From: a bacterium UBA7470
GTDB lineage: Bacteria > Pseudomonadota > Gammaproteobacteria > Burkholderiales > Burkholderiaceae_C
NCBI GenBank assembly: GCA_002479815.1
Contig: DLPA01000066.1
Coordinates: 1 to 23,101 of the forward strand
DNA length: 23,101 nt
Direction: 5' to 3'
Below, in pieces: positions 6,688 through 16,000 of the stretch. The stretch's first letter is position 1. Each line of letters starts with the position of its first letter. The position numbers and the translations under genes were made by a program. The notes beneath the pieces are model-generated. The model saw only the letters and a list, made by a program, of their open reading frames with translations, was not told the DNA's origin and ran no database searches.

Positions 6688-6707
6688 GTGAGCAGCTCAC
6701 TTTTTTT
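6688..6707 (+). terminator. Candidate terminator for the queG-MCE-lipoprotein operon
   Basis: GTGAG (6688-6692), loop CAG and CTCAC (6696-6700) are followed directly by seven T. The local stem is only 5 bp, but the same strand can also pair with the left arm at 6486-6509 to give a long stem ending in the U-tract. Confidence 0.5.
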
Positions 6708-6783
6708 GCTCTGATTTTATAGAGTATTGAATGCGCTGCTACACCAAAACGTCATGGCCTGCCGCCGGTGGCTTGCTGCCGTA

Positions 6784-7905
6784 TCAACGCAAAGGATGGG
6801 CGTGTACAGGCCATGGGGAGCGGAAAAATCCATCCACCATCTCTGACGTCACGGCCTCCAGAGAACTGGGCTGCCAACGGGGTTGATGGTCTTTGTCAAT
6901 CGCTAATGCGCGGATTCCTTCGACAGTTTCACTCTCTTTGGCCGACCGGCCCAAGTGCTGGGGGTGAAAGCAATGGCGCACCATGTCACGCTCCATGCGC
7001 AACTCATCCACCAAACTCATGGATCGGGCGCGACGAATCTGCTCCAGCACGACCTTCAGCATCAGTGGCGAACGCTGGTGCAAAAGGGCCAGGGTTTGTT
7101 GTGCAAAGGGCGCTGCATCTTCGGCCAAGGCAGACAGGATGTCGTGTACGGTAGGCAGTGAAAAGCAGCGGTCAATCAAGGCCCTGGCGTTTTTATACTG
7201 CCCGTTGGGAGCTGTCAATTTGGCATTGACCAAGTGCTCGACCGCGTTGCTGCTCTCAAAAGGTGTATTCAACAGCGCCGTCCAAAGGGTAGGCAGGCGA
7301 CCCGGTTCTAAGCAGCCGTCGGCCAAACCCCAAGCCACTGCGTCCCCCGCCTCGATGGTTTGACCCGTCAACGCCAGCCACTCACCCACACGGCCTGGGC
7401 ACCGGCTCAAAAAGAAGCCACCCCCAACGTCGGGAAACAAACCGATCCCAGTTTCTGGCATGGCCATTTTGGTTCGTGGCGTTACGACACGCACACTGGC
7501 CCCTTGGCTGATCCCCATTCCTCCCCCCATCACAATCCCATCCATGAACGCAATGTACGGTTTGGGGTAGGTGTGAATCAGGTGATTGAGACGGTACTCT
7601 TCTGTAAAGAAGTCCTCTAACTCAGGCGCACCCTGATGAGCTGCTTGATGAAAAAACCGAATATCCCCACCGGCGCAAAAAGAGCCAAACGGCCCCTCCT
7701 TGTTCGAGCCGCGAATGGCCACTGCCAGTACATCAGGGTCTTCGCGCCACGCCAATAAACAAGTGGTCAAGGCACGAATCATGTCCAAGGACAAGGCATT
7801 GAGTGCCTGTGGACGACTCAAGGTGATGCACCCTACACGCCCTGGACATTCAATCTGCACATGAGGAGAGTCTGTGCGAATTTCAGAAGCAGACAAAGCA
7901 GTCAT
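6784..7905 (-). CDS. 3-hydroxyisobutyryl-CoA hydrolase-family protein (enoyl-CoA hydratase/isomerase superfamily)
   Basis: 373 residues, crotonase fold. Family blocks: LSRPQALNALSLDM (29-42), CAGGDIR (77-83) and MGGGMGIS (126-133) forming the oxyanion hole, and MPETGIGLFPDVGGGFF (149-165) with E151 and D159, the pair typical of HIBYL-CoA hydrolase rather than of true enoyl-CoA hydratases. The C-terminal ETVEGIRALAIDKD is also characteristic, as is a length of about 370 against about 260 for simple hydratases. Expected reaction: hydrolysis of 3-hydroxyisobutyryl-CoA in valine catabolism (EC 3.1.2.4). Related acyl-CoA hydrolase activities cannot be excluded. No other branched-chain catabolic gene is in the window. 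It lies 96 bp after the EamA transporter on the same strand and might share its transcript. The start at 7905 lacks an obvious Shine-Dalgarno. A 10-bp palindrome, TGCACGTGCA (7967-7976), lies upstream. Confidence 0.88.
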   Translation of the reverse strand: MTALSASEIRTDSPHVQIECPGRVGCITLSRPQALNALSLDMIRALTTCLLAWREDPDVLAVAIRGSNKEGPFGSFCAGGDIRFFHQAAHQGAPELEDFFTEEYRLNHLIHTYPKPYIAFMDGIVMGGGMGISQGASVRVVTPRTKMAMPETGIGLFPDVGGGFFLSRCPGRVGEWLALTGQTIEAGDAVAWGLADGCLEPGRLPTLWTALLNTPFESSNAVEHLVNAKLTAPNGQYKNARALIDRCFSLPTVHDILSALAEDAAPFAQQTLALLHQRSPLMLKVVLEQIRRARSMSLVDELRMERDMVRHCFHPQHLGRSAKESETVEGIRALAIDKDHQPRWQPSSLEAVTSEMVDGFFRSPWPVHAHPLR

Positions 7906-8001
7906 GGTAATGGGCTAAGAAATGAAGCAAAGAGATGAACAAAATGAGCGCGGCCAAGCAGACGAATGCACGTGCACCTCTTTTTAGCCCACCGCCTCGC
8001 A

Positions 8002-8931
8002 TCATGCCACGTTGTCATGCGACGCCAACGCATGGGTCTGTGCCTGCACTTGTCGCTCCCGCCATGCCAGCCATTCGTTGATGACCAACGCACTCATCAC
8101 CAAGCTTGCACCGGTAAAGACGTCTGCGCTGGGTTGTTCACCCGCCCCAATCCACGCCAACAGCGTGCCGAACAGCACTTCAAGTAAGGCCAGTAAGGAC
8201 ACTTCTGGTGCAGACAACACCCGCGCACAGACCACCGAAAGCACACAAGGAATGGCCAGTTGTAGTGCTCCCAACCCCGCCAATAAGGCCAAATCATGCC
8301 CACTCGCACGGAAAGGCCAAGCCAACGGCAACACCACTAAACTGGAAATCAACGCACCCAACAATACCGCAGGCACTAAGTCCACAGGATGCCCAGCGTT
8401 TTTGATTCGTTGATGTTGTACCAAAGTCCAATTGATTGCACCGGCCACAGGTACGGCAAACGCCACCAGGTTCCCCCAAAAATGACCGCTGTCCACTTGC
8501 TTGGCAAACATCCACCCTATGCCTAGTCCTGCCACCATCATGGCCGTCCAAGTTCTCAAGGCCAGTCGTTGCCCTGTCAACGCACGAGAAACCAAAGCCG
8601 TTAATAAAGGCCCCGCTGCCAGCGTCACCAGCACATTTGCCACCGTTGTCAAGGTGAGTGCAACCATAAATGCGGTGAACATGACAGCCCAACACGCACC
8701 CGATAACCATAATATGCCACCCGCTCGGCCCATGCGCCGCCACACATCACGTCCTTGCCAAAGAGGCAGCAGGACACACAGCGTCAAAAAAGTAAAGAAG
8801 CTGCGCCAGAATGTGATCTCAAAAGCGCGTGCGGCATCCAAATGACGAGTGACCACCCCAGCGGTGGCCCATAACAGCGTGACCACAACCATCAGCATCA
8901 CAGCTTGATCATGAGAAAGCTGGTTTTTCAT
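8002..8931 (-). CDS. EamA/DMT-superfamily transporter
   Basis: 309-residue integral membrane protein with about ten hydrophobic segments in two EamA repeats. The first repeat begins MLMVVVTLLWATAGVVTRHL, with the typical FWRSFFTFL of the loop before TM2. The second begins near GNLVAFAVPVAGAINW. The C-terminal EVSLLALLEVLFGTLLAWIG block is characteristic of the superfamily. Members export or exchange metabolites such as amino acids or other small molecules, and the substrate here cannot be inferred. The frame is open to 9021, but I chose the ATG at 8931: it has AAAGG ten bases upstream and begins right before TM1, while the 30 upstream residues look non-coding. The gene is divergent from the hypothetical gene at 9145, with a 213-bp AT-rich intergenic region between them. 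Confidence 0.9.
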   Translation of the reverse strand: MKNQLSHDQAVMLMVVVTLLWATAGVVTRHLDAARAFEITFWRSFFTFLTLCVLLPLWQGRDVWRRMGRAGGILWLSGACWAVMFTAFMVALTLTTVANVLVTLAAGPLLTALVSRALTGQRLALRTWTAMMVAGLGIGWMFAKQVDSGHFWGNLVAFAVPVAGAINWTLVQHQRIKNAGHPVDLVPAVLLGALISSLVVLPLAWPFRASGHDLALLAGLGALQLAIPCVLSVVCARVLSAPEVSLLALLEVLFGTLLAWIGAGEQPSADVFTGASLVMSALVINEWLAWRERQVQAQTHALASHDNVA

Positions 8932-9012
8932 ACGGCGAGCACCTTTAGAACAACAAAAATTGATTATTAAACCTAGCTTACAAATAATAGATTCATAATG
9001 AAAGGAAACTGA

Positions 9013-9069
9013 AAGCATCAATGCTTAAAAGCTTAATTGGCTGTAAACCTACGCCTGTAGGATTTTTTT
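9013..9069 (+). other. Two hairpins ending in a poly-T run (terminator-like; possible leader or sRNA 3' end)
   Basis: AAGCA (9013-9017) pairs with TGCTT (9022-9026). CCTAC (9048-9052) pairs with GTAGG (9057-9061) across a 4-nt loop, and seven T follow at 9063-9069. On the plus strand this has the form of an intrinsic terminator, yet the only gene upstream on either side (EamA) is transcribed away. It may be an attenuator for the gene at 9145 or the end of an undescribed short RNA. No good promoter was found. Confidence 0.4.
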
Positions 9070-9144
9070 GACAATACATCATTCTTTTTTGAGACACGAT
9101 GTGACCTGAGTGACAAGCAGTGCGCTGCGAGGAGTTATAACCGC

Positions 9145-9810
9145 ATGTGGAATTTTTTAGGTTTTTTACGCAAACCTGACAGCAATAGTGAAGCAGTTTC
9201 AGCTGAAATAAATGCGGACCCTCGGTCTTTCTTTGTTCACAGCGGCTTTGCAGCAGGACCTCAGTCTTCCTTCGCGAACAGTGGATTCGCAGCGAGCAGT
9301 TTCGCACCCCGAAACAACGACTCGAACAACGTCGATCCTGCCGCGACCTACAGAGAACTGGTCAAAACGATGTATCGAGACACCATACGAATGGCTGGTA
9401 TTCCGAAAAATTGGCTCACCTGTGAAGTGCTGACCATGACTGAGGCTGGCAAAGCCAGGTTTCATATTCAGTTTGTCGTACGGCAGTGGGATCAAGAATT
9501 TTTGGATTATCTACCCGCTTTTCAGAAAACCTTTCTTGACCGTGTGCAGCGTTTCAGTCCTGCACTGACCGAGCGAATTTGCGCGGTTGCATGGCGTTTT
9601 TCATCCAACTGTGGTTGCAGCCTCCTCACGCTTCCCCCTGCAGGATATTGGTCCGACAGCGCGCGACAAGCGCGCGCACTGGCCCGTGAGCAACGCGAGG
9701 TAGAAGCGCTGCTGAGTCAGCGTACGCAGGCACACAAGTCTGACGCTCACTTCGGATTTCAGGACACCCGCCCTATGATGCTCCCACCGCACGCCAACGA
9801 CAGACGTTAA
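9145..9810 (+). CDS. Hypothetical protein, function unrecognised
   Basis: 221 residues, no signal peptide or membrane segment evident, so probably cytoplasmic. I do not recognise a family. The N-terminal 60 residues are low complexity and contain a degenerate duplication, SFFVHSGFAA and SSFANSGFAA. Residues from about 68 look folded: a helix (YRELVKTMYRDTIRMAG), a conserved-looking IPKNWLTCEVL, a strand-rich KARFHIQFVVRQWD, then helices LDYLPAFQKTFLDRV and a Cys-containing CAVAWRFSSNCGCSL. The C-terminus has a charged helix (ARALAREQREVEALL) and a disordered tail. The start at 9145 is supported by GAGGAG at 9129-9134 with ten bases of spacing. It is convergent with typA and shares the terminator at 9819-9845. 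No functional inference is safe. Confidence 0.75.
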   Translation: MWNFLGFLRKPDSNSEAVSAEINADPRSFFVHSGFAAGPQSSFANSGFAASSFAPRNNDSNNVDPAATYRELVKTMYRDTIRMAGIPKNWLTCEVLTMTEAGKARFHIQFVVRQWDQEFLDYLPAFQKTFLDRVQRFSPALTERICAVAWRFSSNCGCSLLTLPPAGYWSDSARQARALAREQREVEALLSQRTQAHKSDAHFGFQDTRPMMLPPHANDRR

Positions 9811-9812
9811 TC

Positions 9813-9846
9813 AAAAAAGCCTTCTTCCATCTCCAGAAAGAAGGCC
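9813..9846. terminator. Bidirectional intrinsic terminator between the hypothetical gene and typA
   Basis: GCCTTCTT (9819-9826) pairs with AAGAAGGC (9838-9845) around an 11-nt loop. On the minus strand (typA) it is followed by six T (complement of 9813-9818). On the plus strand the following CTTTAA is a weaker tract. It lies 8 bp after the hypothetical gene's stop and 18 bp after that of typA. Confidence 0.88.
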
Positions 9847-9863
9847 TTTAATAGATTGAAAAC

Positions 9864-11696
9864 TCACACCCCTTCGCGACTGGCGCGTTTGCGTTCATGC
9901 TCTTTCAGGTGACGCTTGCGCAAGCGTATGCTTTTTGGGGTGATCTCGACCAACTCGTCATCGTCGATGAATTCAACTCCGTACTCCAGTGTCAAGTCAA
10001 TCGGAGGGGTGATTTTGATCGCATCCTCTTTCCCTGAGACGCGGAAGTTGGTGAGCTGCTTGGTGCGTGTCGCATTGACCACCAAATCATTGTCGCGGCT
10101 GTGAATGCCGACAATCATGCCTTCATAGACAGGATCGCCTGCGCGGACAAACATACGGCCTCTGTCGTCTAATTTTCCTAGGGCGTAAGTGAAAATCTCA
10201 CCATCGTCCATCGAGATCAAGACCCCATTTTTACGGCCACCGATCTCGCCTTTGTGCGCTTCGTAGCAATCAAAAATGTTGGAGATCAAGCCAGAGCCAC
10301 GGGTCAGGTTCAAAAATTCATTGGAGAAACCGATCAAGCCTCGTGCAGGAATGCGGTACTCTAAACGCACACGACCACGACCGTCGGGGTCCATATTGAC
10401 CAATTCGCCTTTGCGCTCGCCCAAGGCTTGCATCACCGCCCCTTGGTGCTGCTCTTCAATGTCCGCTGTCACCAATTCGATAGGTTCATGGCGCTCGCCA
10501 CCTTCTTCTTTGAACACCACTCGGGGTTTAGACACTGCCAGTTCGTAGCCTTCGCGGCGCATGTTCTCCAGCAAAATCGTCAAGTGCAATTCGCCACGGC
10601 CTGAGACTTCAAAAATACCGTCCTCATCCGTTTCACGTACACGCAAAGCGACGTTGGACTGCAATTCTTTTTGCAAGCGATCCCAAATTTGGCGGCTGGT
10701 GACATACTTGCCTTCGCGTCCCGCCAAAGGACTGGTATTGACGCAAAAATTCATGGTCAGCGTTGGCTCATCCACTTTGAGCATGGGCAAAGGCTGGGGA
10801 TTACTGGGGTCTGTGACGGTCACCCCGATACCGATTTGCTCAATGCCGTTGATGAGGACGATGTGGCCTGGCCCTGCCTCGGCGGCTTGAACACGATCCA
10901 AGCCTTCAAAGGTCAGCACTTGGTTGATGCGACCTTTGTATGATTTGCCTTCAGCACCTTCCATGACCAACACGTCCATACCCGGCTTGACCGTGCCCGC
11001 GTTGACGCGCCCCACACCAATCCGGCCGACGAACGTGGAATAGTCCAGCGATGAAATTTGCAATTGCAAGGGCGCATCCGGGTCGCCTTGGTGAGCGGGT
11101 ACATGGCGCAACACCGTTTCAAACAGGGCGGTCATGTCTGGCCCCCATTGCGCCCCAGGCTCACCTTCTTCTAAAGAAGTCCATCCATTCAAGCCCGAGG
11201 CATAGACCACAGGAAAATCAAGCTGCTCGTCGTTGGCCCCTAGCTTGTCAAACAAATCAAAAGCGGCGTTGATGACTTTGTCGGGCGCGGCACCGGGCTT
11301 ATCGACTTTGTTCACCACCACGATGGGTTTTAAACCCAAGGCCAAGGCTTTTTTCGTCACAAAACGGGTTTGTGGCATGGGCCCTTCTTGTGCGTCGATC
11401 AAAAGCACTACGCCATCGACCATGGACAAAGCGCGCTCCACCTCGCCGCCAAAGTCCGCGTGGCCAGGGGTGTCCACGATGTTGATGTGTGTGCCTTTCC
11501 AACTCACCGCACAGTTCTTCGCCAAGATGGTGATACCACGCTCTTTTTCGATGGCGTTGCTGTCCATCACGCAATCCACCACTTTTTCGTGGTCTTCAAA
11601 GGTGCCGCTTTGACGCAACAACTGATCAACCAACGTGGTTTTACCGTGGTCAACGTGGGCAATGATCGCAATGTTACGTATCTGTTTTTGACTCAT
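9864..11696 (-). CDS. typA: Ribosome-associated translational GTPase TypA/BipA
   Basis: 610 residues, the usual family length. It is an EF-G-like GTPase that binds the 70S ribosome near the A site and supports 50S assembly and stress or low-temperature growth. G-domain motifs: HVDHGKTT (14-21), RGITI (53-57), DTPGHADFGGEVERA (75-89) and NKVDKPGA (129-136). Domain II, the EF-G-like domains and the TypA-specific C-terminal domain follow (GRGELHLTILLENMRREG, GGRKNGVLIS). The start at 11696 has AGGA eight bases upstream. It lies 43 bp after truB on the same strand and is probably the last gene of the rimP-nusA-infB-rbfA-truB-typA unit, ended by the terminator at 9813-9846. Nothing appears degraded. 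Confidence 0.98.
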   Translation of the reverse strand: MSQKQIRNIAIIAHVDHGKTTLVDQLLRQSGTFEDHEKVVDCVMDSNAIEKERGITILAKNCAVSWKGTHINIVDTPGHADFGGEVERALSMVDGVVLLIDAQEGPMPQTRFVTKKALALGLKPIVVVNKVDKPGAAPDKVINAAFDLFDKLGANDEQLDFPVVYASGLNGWTSLEEGEPGAQWGPDMTALFETVLRHVPAHQGDPDAPLQLQISSLDYSTFVGRIGVGRVNAGTVKPGMDVLVMEGAEGKSYKGRINQVLTFEGLDRVQAAEAGPGHIVLINGIEQIGIGVTVTDPSNPQPLPMLKVDEPTLTMNFCVNTSPLAGREGKYVTSRQIWDRLQKELQSNVALRVRETDEDGIFEVSGRGELHLTILLENMRREGYELAVSKPRVVFKEEGGERHEPIELVTADIEEQHQGAVMQALGERKGELVNMDPDGRGRVRLEYRIPARGLIGFSNEFLNLTRGSGLISNIFDCYEAHKGEIGGRKNGVLISMDDGEIFTYALGKLDDRGRMFVRAGDPVYEGMIVGIHSRDNDLVVNATRTKQLTNFRVSGKEDAIKITPPIDLTLEYGVEFIDDDELVEITPKSIRLRKRHLKEHERKRASREGV

Positions 11697-11739
11697 ACAC
11701 AGTCCTAATGGTCTTTAAATTCAAAATCTTTAATCCAAG

Positions 11740-12705
11740 TCAGCACAACAATTCATGTTTTTGCTGTGTTTTGACTTCCTCAAACTCGGTTCCACTCAAT
11801 AGGCGGACGGGAATCAATGCACCGTTTTCAATATGCGCTGTTCCCAGCAATGTATGACATCGGTCAAACACGGCCACCTCAGTCGCATTCGGCGCGGTGA
11901 TTCGGCGACGCATTCCGCGCAAAAAAAACGGGATATCTTCGTCTTGTAATGTGACATCCACATGATGAGACAGCAGCGCTTCAACGGGGTGTAGATAAGC
12001 CAGACGCTGCGCCTCATTCATGGCTTCCAACGCCATCAGCGTGACGCACTGCGCTTCGCCAAATAACCCTGTTTGGACTCGACGCAAAGTCAATAAGTGA
12101 CCCACAGTACCCAGAGCGCGAGCAATATCTTCACCCAATGTACGTATGTACGTCCCTTTGCTACATGAAGCCTCAAATTCAATATCAGTTTTCGCCTTAC
12201 TGTCTGGCGTAAATGCCATCTTTAGATCAAATATTTCAATCTCTCGGGCCACTCGCTCCACCACTTCACCAGCTCTAGCATATACATACAGTGGTTTCCC
12301 ATCTTTTTTCAAAGCCGAATACATGGGCGGAACTTGTTGTTGTGTCCCAGTCAGTTGCATAGCAACACGCTGCAAATCAGATTCTGAGTATGCGGGTACT
12401 GATGCTGTCGCCACAACGCCACCTTCAGTATCGCCAGTGCTGGTGGCTTCGCCCAAACGCAAGGTAGCTCGGTAGCGTTTGTTTGCGTCCAGATGTTGCT
12501 GGCTGAATTTGGTTGCCGCGCCAAAGCACAGGGGCAGTACCCCTGTTGCCAAAGGGTCTAAAGTACCCGTATGGCCTGCTTTTTCAGCTCGCAGCAACCA
12601 TTTGACTTTTTGCAAAGCCTGGTTACTGGACAAGCCCAGTGGTTTATCTAGCAGCAGCACGCCATGCACAGGGCGGCGCTGCACCCGTGTGCGTGGCGCG
12701 TTCAT
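11740..12705 (-). CDS. truB: tRNA pseudouridine(55) synthase TruB
   Basis: 321 residues. It isomerises U55 to pseudouridine in the T-loop of most elongator tRNAs and acts as a tRNA chaperone. Motif I HGVLLLDKPLGLSSN (14-28) and the catalytic-Asp motif HTGTLDPLATGVL with D50 are present, followed by YRATLRLGEATSTGDTEG and the CSKGTYIRTLGEDIA block. A C-terminal PUA-like region follows (TEVAVFDRCHTLLGTAHIENG). Its start lies 5 bp after the rbfA stop, indicating tight coupling. This is the standard position after rbfA in proteobacteria. Confidence 0.97.
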   Translation of the reverse strand: MNAPRTRVQRRPVHGVLLLDKPLGLSSNQALQKVKWLLRAEKAGHTGTLDPLATGVLPLCFGAATKFSQQHLDANKRYRATLRLGEATSTGDTEGGVVATASVPAYSESDLQRVAMQLTGTQQQVPPMYSALKKDGKPLYVYARAGEVVERVAREIEIFDLKMAFTPDSKAKTDIEFEASCSKGTYIRTLGEDIARALGTVGHLLTLRRVQTGLFGEAQCVTLMALEAMNEAQRLAYLHPVEALLSHHVDVTLQDEDIPFFLRGMRRRITAPNATEVAVFDRCHTLLGTAHIENGALIPVRLLSGTEFEEVKTQQKHELLC

Positions 12706-12710
12706 GTCTA

Positions 12711-13076
12711 TCAGTCGTCCTTAGCCCGTGTGGCTACGGCCTTGGCAATCAAAGCGTTCATGTCTGCCGCCCGTTCGGTCGTACGATCAAAATGGAAATG
12801 CAGCGTTGGAACGGTGTGAATGTGCAAACGTTTGAATAACCCATTGCGTAAAAAACCAGCCGCTTGGTTGAGTGCCGCTTCAGTCTCTTCAGGATTACCG
12901 ATCAATAAGCTGAAATACACCTTGGCATGTGCGTAGTCGGGTGTCACCTCGACAGAGTTCACAGTGACCATTCCCACGCGAGGATCTTTCAGTTCACGGG
13001 CAATCAACTCCGTCAAATCACGCTGGATTTGGTCAGCGACACGATAGCCTCGGTTGGGAACAGACGACTTTTTCAT
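12711..13076 (-). CDS. rbfA: 30S ribosome-binding factor RbfA
   Basis: 121-residue single KH-like-domain protein that binds the immature 30S subunit and supports 16S rRNA 5'-end maturation, especially in the cold. Family blocks are NRGYRVADQIQRDLTELIARELKDPRV at the N-terminus (start NRGYRVADQIQRDL), VEVTPDYAHAKVYFSLL and LRNGLFKRLHIHTVPTLHF. Two starts are possible: ATG at 13076 and a GTG one codon upstream at 13079. I chose ATG, which overlaps the infB stop by one base (TGATG), a typical reinitiation junction. Normal family length. Confidence 0.96.
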   Translation of the reverse strand: MKKSSVPNRGYRVADQIQRDLTELIARELKDPRVGMVTVNSVEVTPDYAHAKVYFSLLIGNPEETEAALNQAAGFLRNGLFKRLHIHTVPTLHFHFDRTTERAADMNALIAKAVATRAKDD

Positions 13077-16000
13077 CACAGCTTACGGGCAATCTCTTTG
13101 ATTTCAAAGAATTCCAAGAAGTCACCTTCTTTGATGTCATTGTAATTTTTGAGCTTGACACCACACTCGAAGCCTTCTTTCACTTCTCGAACATCATCTT
13201 TATGACGTTTCAGCGAATCCAGCTCACCAGTGTAGATGACGACGTTCTCGCGTAATAAACGGAAGTGAGAGTTACGTGTCACTTGACCAGAAGTCACCAT
13301 ACAGCCAGCTACTGTGCCAATTTTTGAGGCGACAAACACAGTACGAATCTCAGCCATACCGATGATTTCTTCACGGCGCTCAGGCGCTAACAGGCCTGAC
13401 ATGGCTGCCTTCACATCATCAATCACCTCATACAAAATATCGTAGTAACGAATATCAACGCCATTGCCCTCAGCAAGCTTGCGAGCACCCGCATCGGCGC
13501 GGGTATTAAACCCAACAACAACTGCCTTAGAAGCAATCGCTAAGTTAATGTCGGTTTCACTGATACCGCCGACACCTGCAAACACCATTTGTACGCGAAC
13601 TTCCTCGGTAGAAAGTTTAAGCAATGCCGCAGACAAAGCCTCTTGCGAACCTTGCACATCAGCCTTCAAAATAATAGGCAGAGTTTTGACCTCACCTGCA
13701 GTCATATCGGAGAACACATTTTCCAACTTAGCGGCTTGCTGTTTGGCCAGCTTGGTATTGCGGAACTTACCGGCGCGATAGGTCGCAATCTCACGGGCAC
13801 GACGCTCGTCGGCCAACACCATGAACTCATCTCCAGCATGTGGCACTTCAGTCAACCCCTGAATTTCCACAGGAATAGATGGGCCTGCTGCTTTGGCAGC
13901 GCGTCCGTTTTCGTCGAGCATGGCGCGAACACGACCATAAGTTTGGCCTGCTAACACCACATCACCAGTTTTCAAGGTGCCTGACTGAACCAACACAGTC
14001 GCCACTGGGCCGCGACCTTTATCCAAACGTGCTTCAATCACCAAACCTTTGGCCATTGCATCCACAGGAGCTTTCAGCTCTAAAACCTCAGCTTGCAGCA
14101 GCACGTTTTCTAAAAGCTCGTCAATGCCTTTCCCTGTTTTTGCAGATACAGGAACAAAAGGAGAATCGCCACCAAACTCTTCAGGAACGACTTCTTCTCC
14201 CACCAACTCGCTTTTCACACGCTCTAAGTTGGCATCAGGCTTATCAATTTTGTTGATGGCAACGACAATAGGTACTTTTGCAGCCTTGGCATGACGAATC
14301 GCCTCCTTGGTTTGAGGCATCACACCGTCATCAGCTGCCACCACCAAAATCACAATATCAGTGGCCTGAGCACCACGGGCACGCATGGCAGTGAATGCTT
14401 CGTGGCCTGGGGTATCCAAAAACGAGATCATGCCTCGCGGAGTTTCTACGTGATAAGCGCCTATGTGCTGAGTAATGCCCCCAGCTTCACCAGCGGCCAC
14501 TTTGGCGCGGCGAATGTAATCCAGTAAAGAGGTTTTGCCATGGTCAACGTGGCCCATCACGGTGACCACAGGTGCACGAGATAAGGCTTGACCCGCTTGT
14601 TGCGATAACACCTCTTCATCGGTAAAGGCCTCAGGATCGTCCAATGCAGCTTGTACGGCCTTGTGCCCTAATTCCTCCACCACAATCATGGCGGTGTCCT
14701 GATCCAGCGGCTGATTGATGGTGACCATTTGTCCCAACTTCATCAACTGCTTGATAACTTCAGAAGACTTTAAACTCATCTTATGAGCCAGTTCACCCAC
14801 GGTGATGGTTTCAGGTACGTGAATTTCCAGAACTTTTGCTTCAACAGCCTGAGTAAAACTTGTATCACGACCATCGTTTCGCCCATCGCGTTTACCACCC
14901 TTGGGGCCCGTACGCCAACTGTTGCGACCATTGGGTGCTGAATCTGCTGCACCGCGTGTTTTTATTTCTTTTTTCTTGACTTGCTCTTCTTTCCAAGAAG
15001 AAGACAAGTTCTCAGATTTAACTTCTCGACGTCCTGTTGGCGACGATGTGGACGATGCAGGGGGTGCTGTTTGACCTGTCGCCTGATGACCACTAGGTGC
15101 TGCAGCATTTTTATTGGCAGCGACGGATGCTGGCGAGGGTGTCCCTGCTGGCTTATGAAGTGTTCCCTTCAGCGATGAAGCCTTCGTATCGCTTGCAGTT
15201 GCGACTGCATTGGTTTTTATATCAGGCGTAACACTTTTTTCTGGCTTTTTAGCAACTAAAACTTTTTTAGGTGCGGCCATCATTTGTCGAATGGCAGCAG
15301 CCTCTGCTTCCGCTTTACGGCGACGTTCTTGCTGCAAATCTCTTGCCTTCGCCTCTTCAGCAGCTTTATCTGCTGTAACTTTTGCAAGATTCACTTTGTC
15401 ATCAGCAACTGGCTTGGCTTGCACCGTCGCAGCTCTTACTGCTACTGCAGTCTTGTTATTCATGGTTTGTTCTTGAATCAACTTGGATTTTTCAGAAGAT
15501 CCCCCACTACCTCTGTGAAGACTGCTGGGTTGAACAGGTACATTTTTGTTCACGGAAGAACGTTGTTGATGGGATAAGGAAGGTGGCTTGGACGACACTG
15601 CTTGAGATGATTTTTGGGCTTGCGCAACGCTCTGTTGCCGAGCATCTTCTTCCCGTTGTAAGGCCAAGCGACGTTCTTGTTCCAAGCGTTCGCGTTCGGC
15701 TGCCTCTTGGGCTAAGCGGTGTCGCTCACGTTCTGCAGCCTCTTCTTGGGCTTGACGCTCCAAACGAGCGCGCTCTTCTGCTTGGCGTTGTAACTCCATC
15801 ATCTGGCGCTGTGCTTCTTCTGCGGCCTGTCGTGCCTGCTCTGCTGCTTTTTCCTGCGCCAAACGGTCCGATTCTGCGGTTTGCTGTCGATCTGTCTGTA
15901 GGGGTGTCGTGATCAGAGCGTCCGCTGATGGCGATGCCGTATCGGTCAGCGGCAATGCAGGAGTCGTCTCTCCAGTGGTCAATTCGGTTGAAACGGGTGA

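Larger units (their letters stand above)
6486..6707. repeat. 222-bp AT-rich structure bounded by 24-bp inverted repeats
   Basis: Arms 6486-6509 and 6684-6707 are inverted copies matching at 23 of 24 positions. Each starts from the outside with seven A (or ends with seven T) and contains GTGAGCTGCTC. Inside, 6626-6663 forms a second near-perfect hairpin of about 17 bp centred on AAGCTT, and 6545-6550 pairs with 6567-6572. No target-site duplication is visible at the ends. This fills most of the 299-bp gap between convergent genes (6485-6783), in which I see no gene. It may be a pair of diverged repeat elements, a bidirectional terminator, or a small non-autonomous element. Confidence 0.7.

Noticed and set aside
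6486..6707. Classical insertion sequence or MITE with target-site duplication
   Set aside because: Terminal inverted repeats are present, but the flanks show no direct duplication and there is no transposase; kept as an unexplained inverted-repeat structure instead.
7625..7660. GAGCTGCTTGATGAAAAAA within the acyl-CoA hydrolase gene as another copy of the AGCTGCT repeat
   Set aside because: The encoded residues (RFFHQAAHQG) fit the enzyme family at that position and no palindrome accompanies the match.
7967..7976. 10-bp palindrome TGCACGTGCA upstream of the acyl-CoA hydrolase as an operator
   Set aside because: A single short palindrome with no matching second site and no regulator gene nearby; it matches no operator I know for branched-chain or fatty-acid regulators.
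9068..9102. TTGACA at 9068-9073 as the -35 box of the hypothetical gene
   Set aside because: No acceptable -10 box lies 16-18 bp downstream; the TTGACA overlaps the end of the T-run of the hairpin structure.
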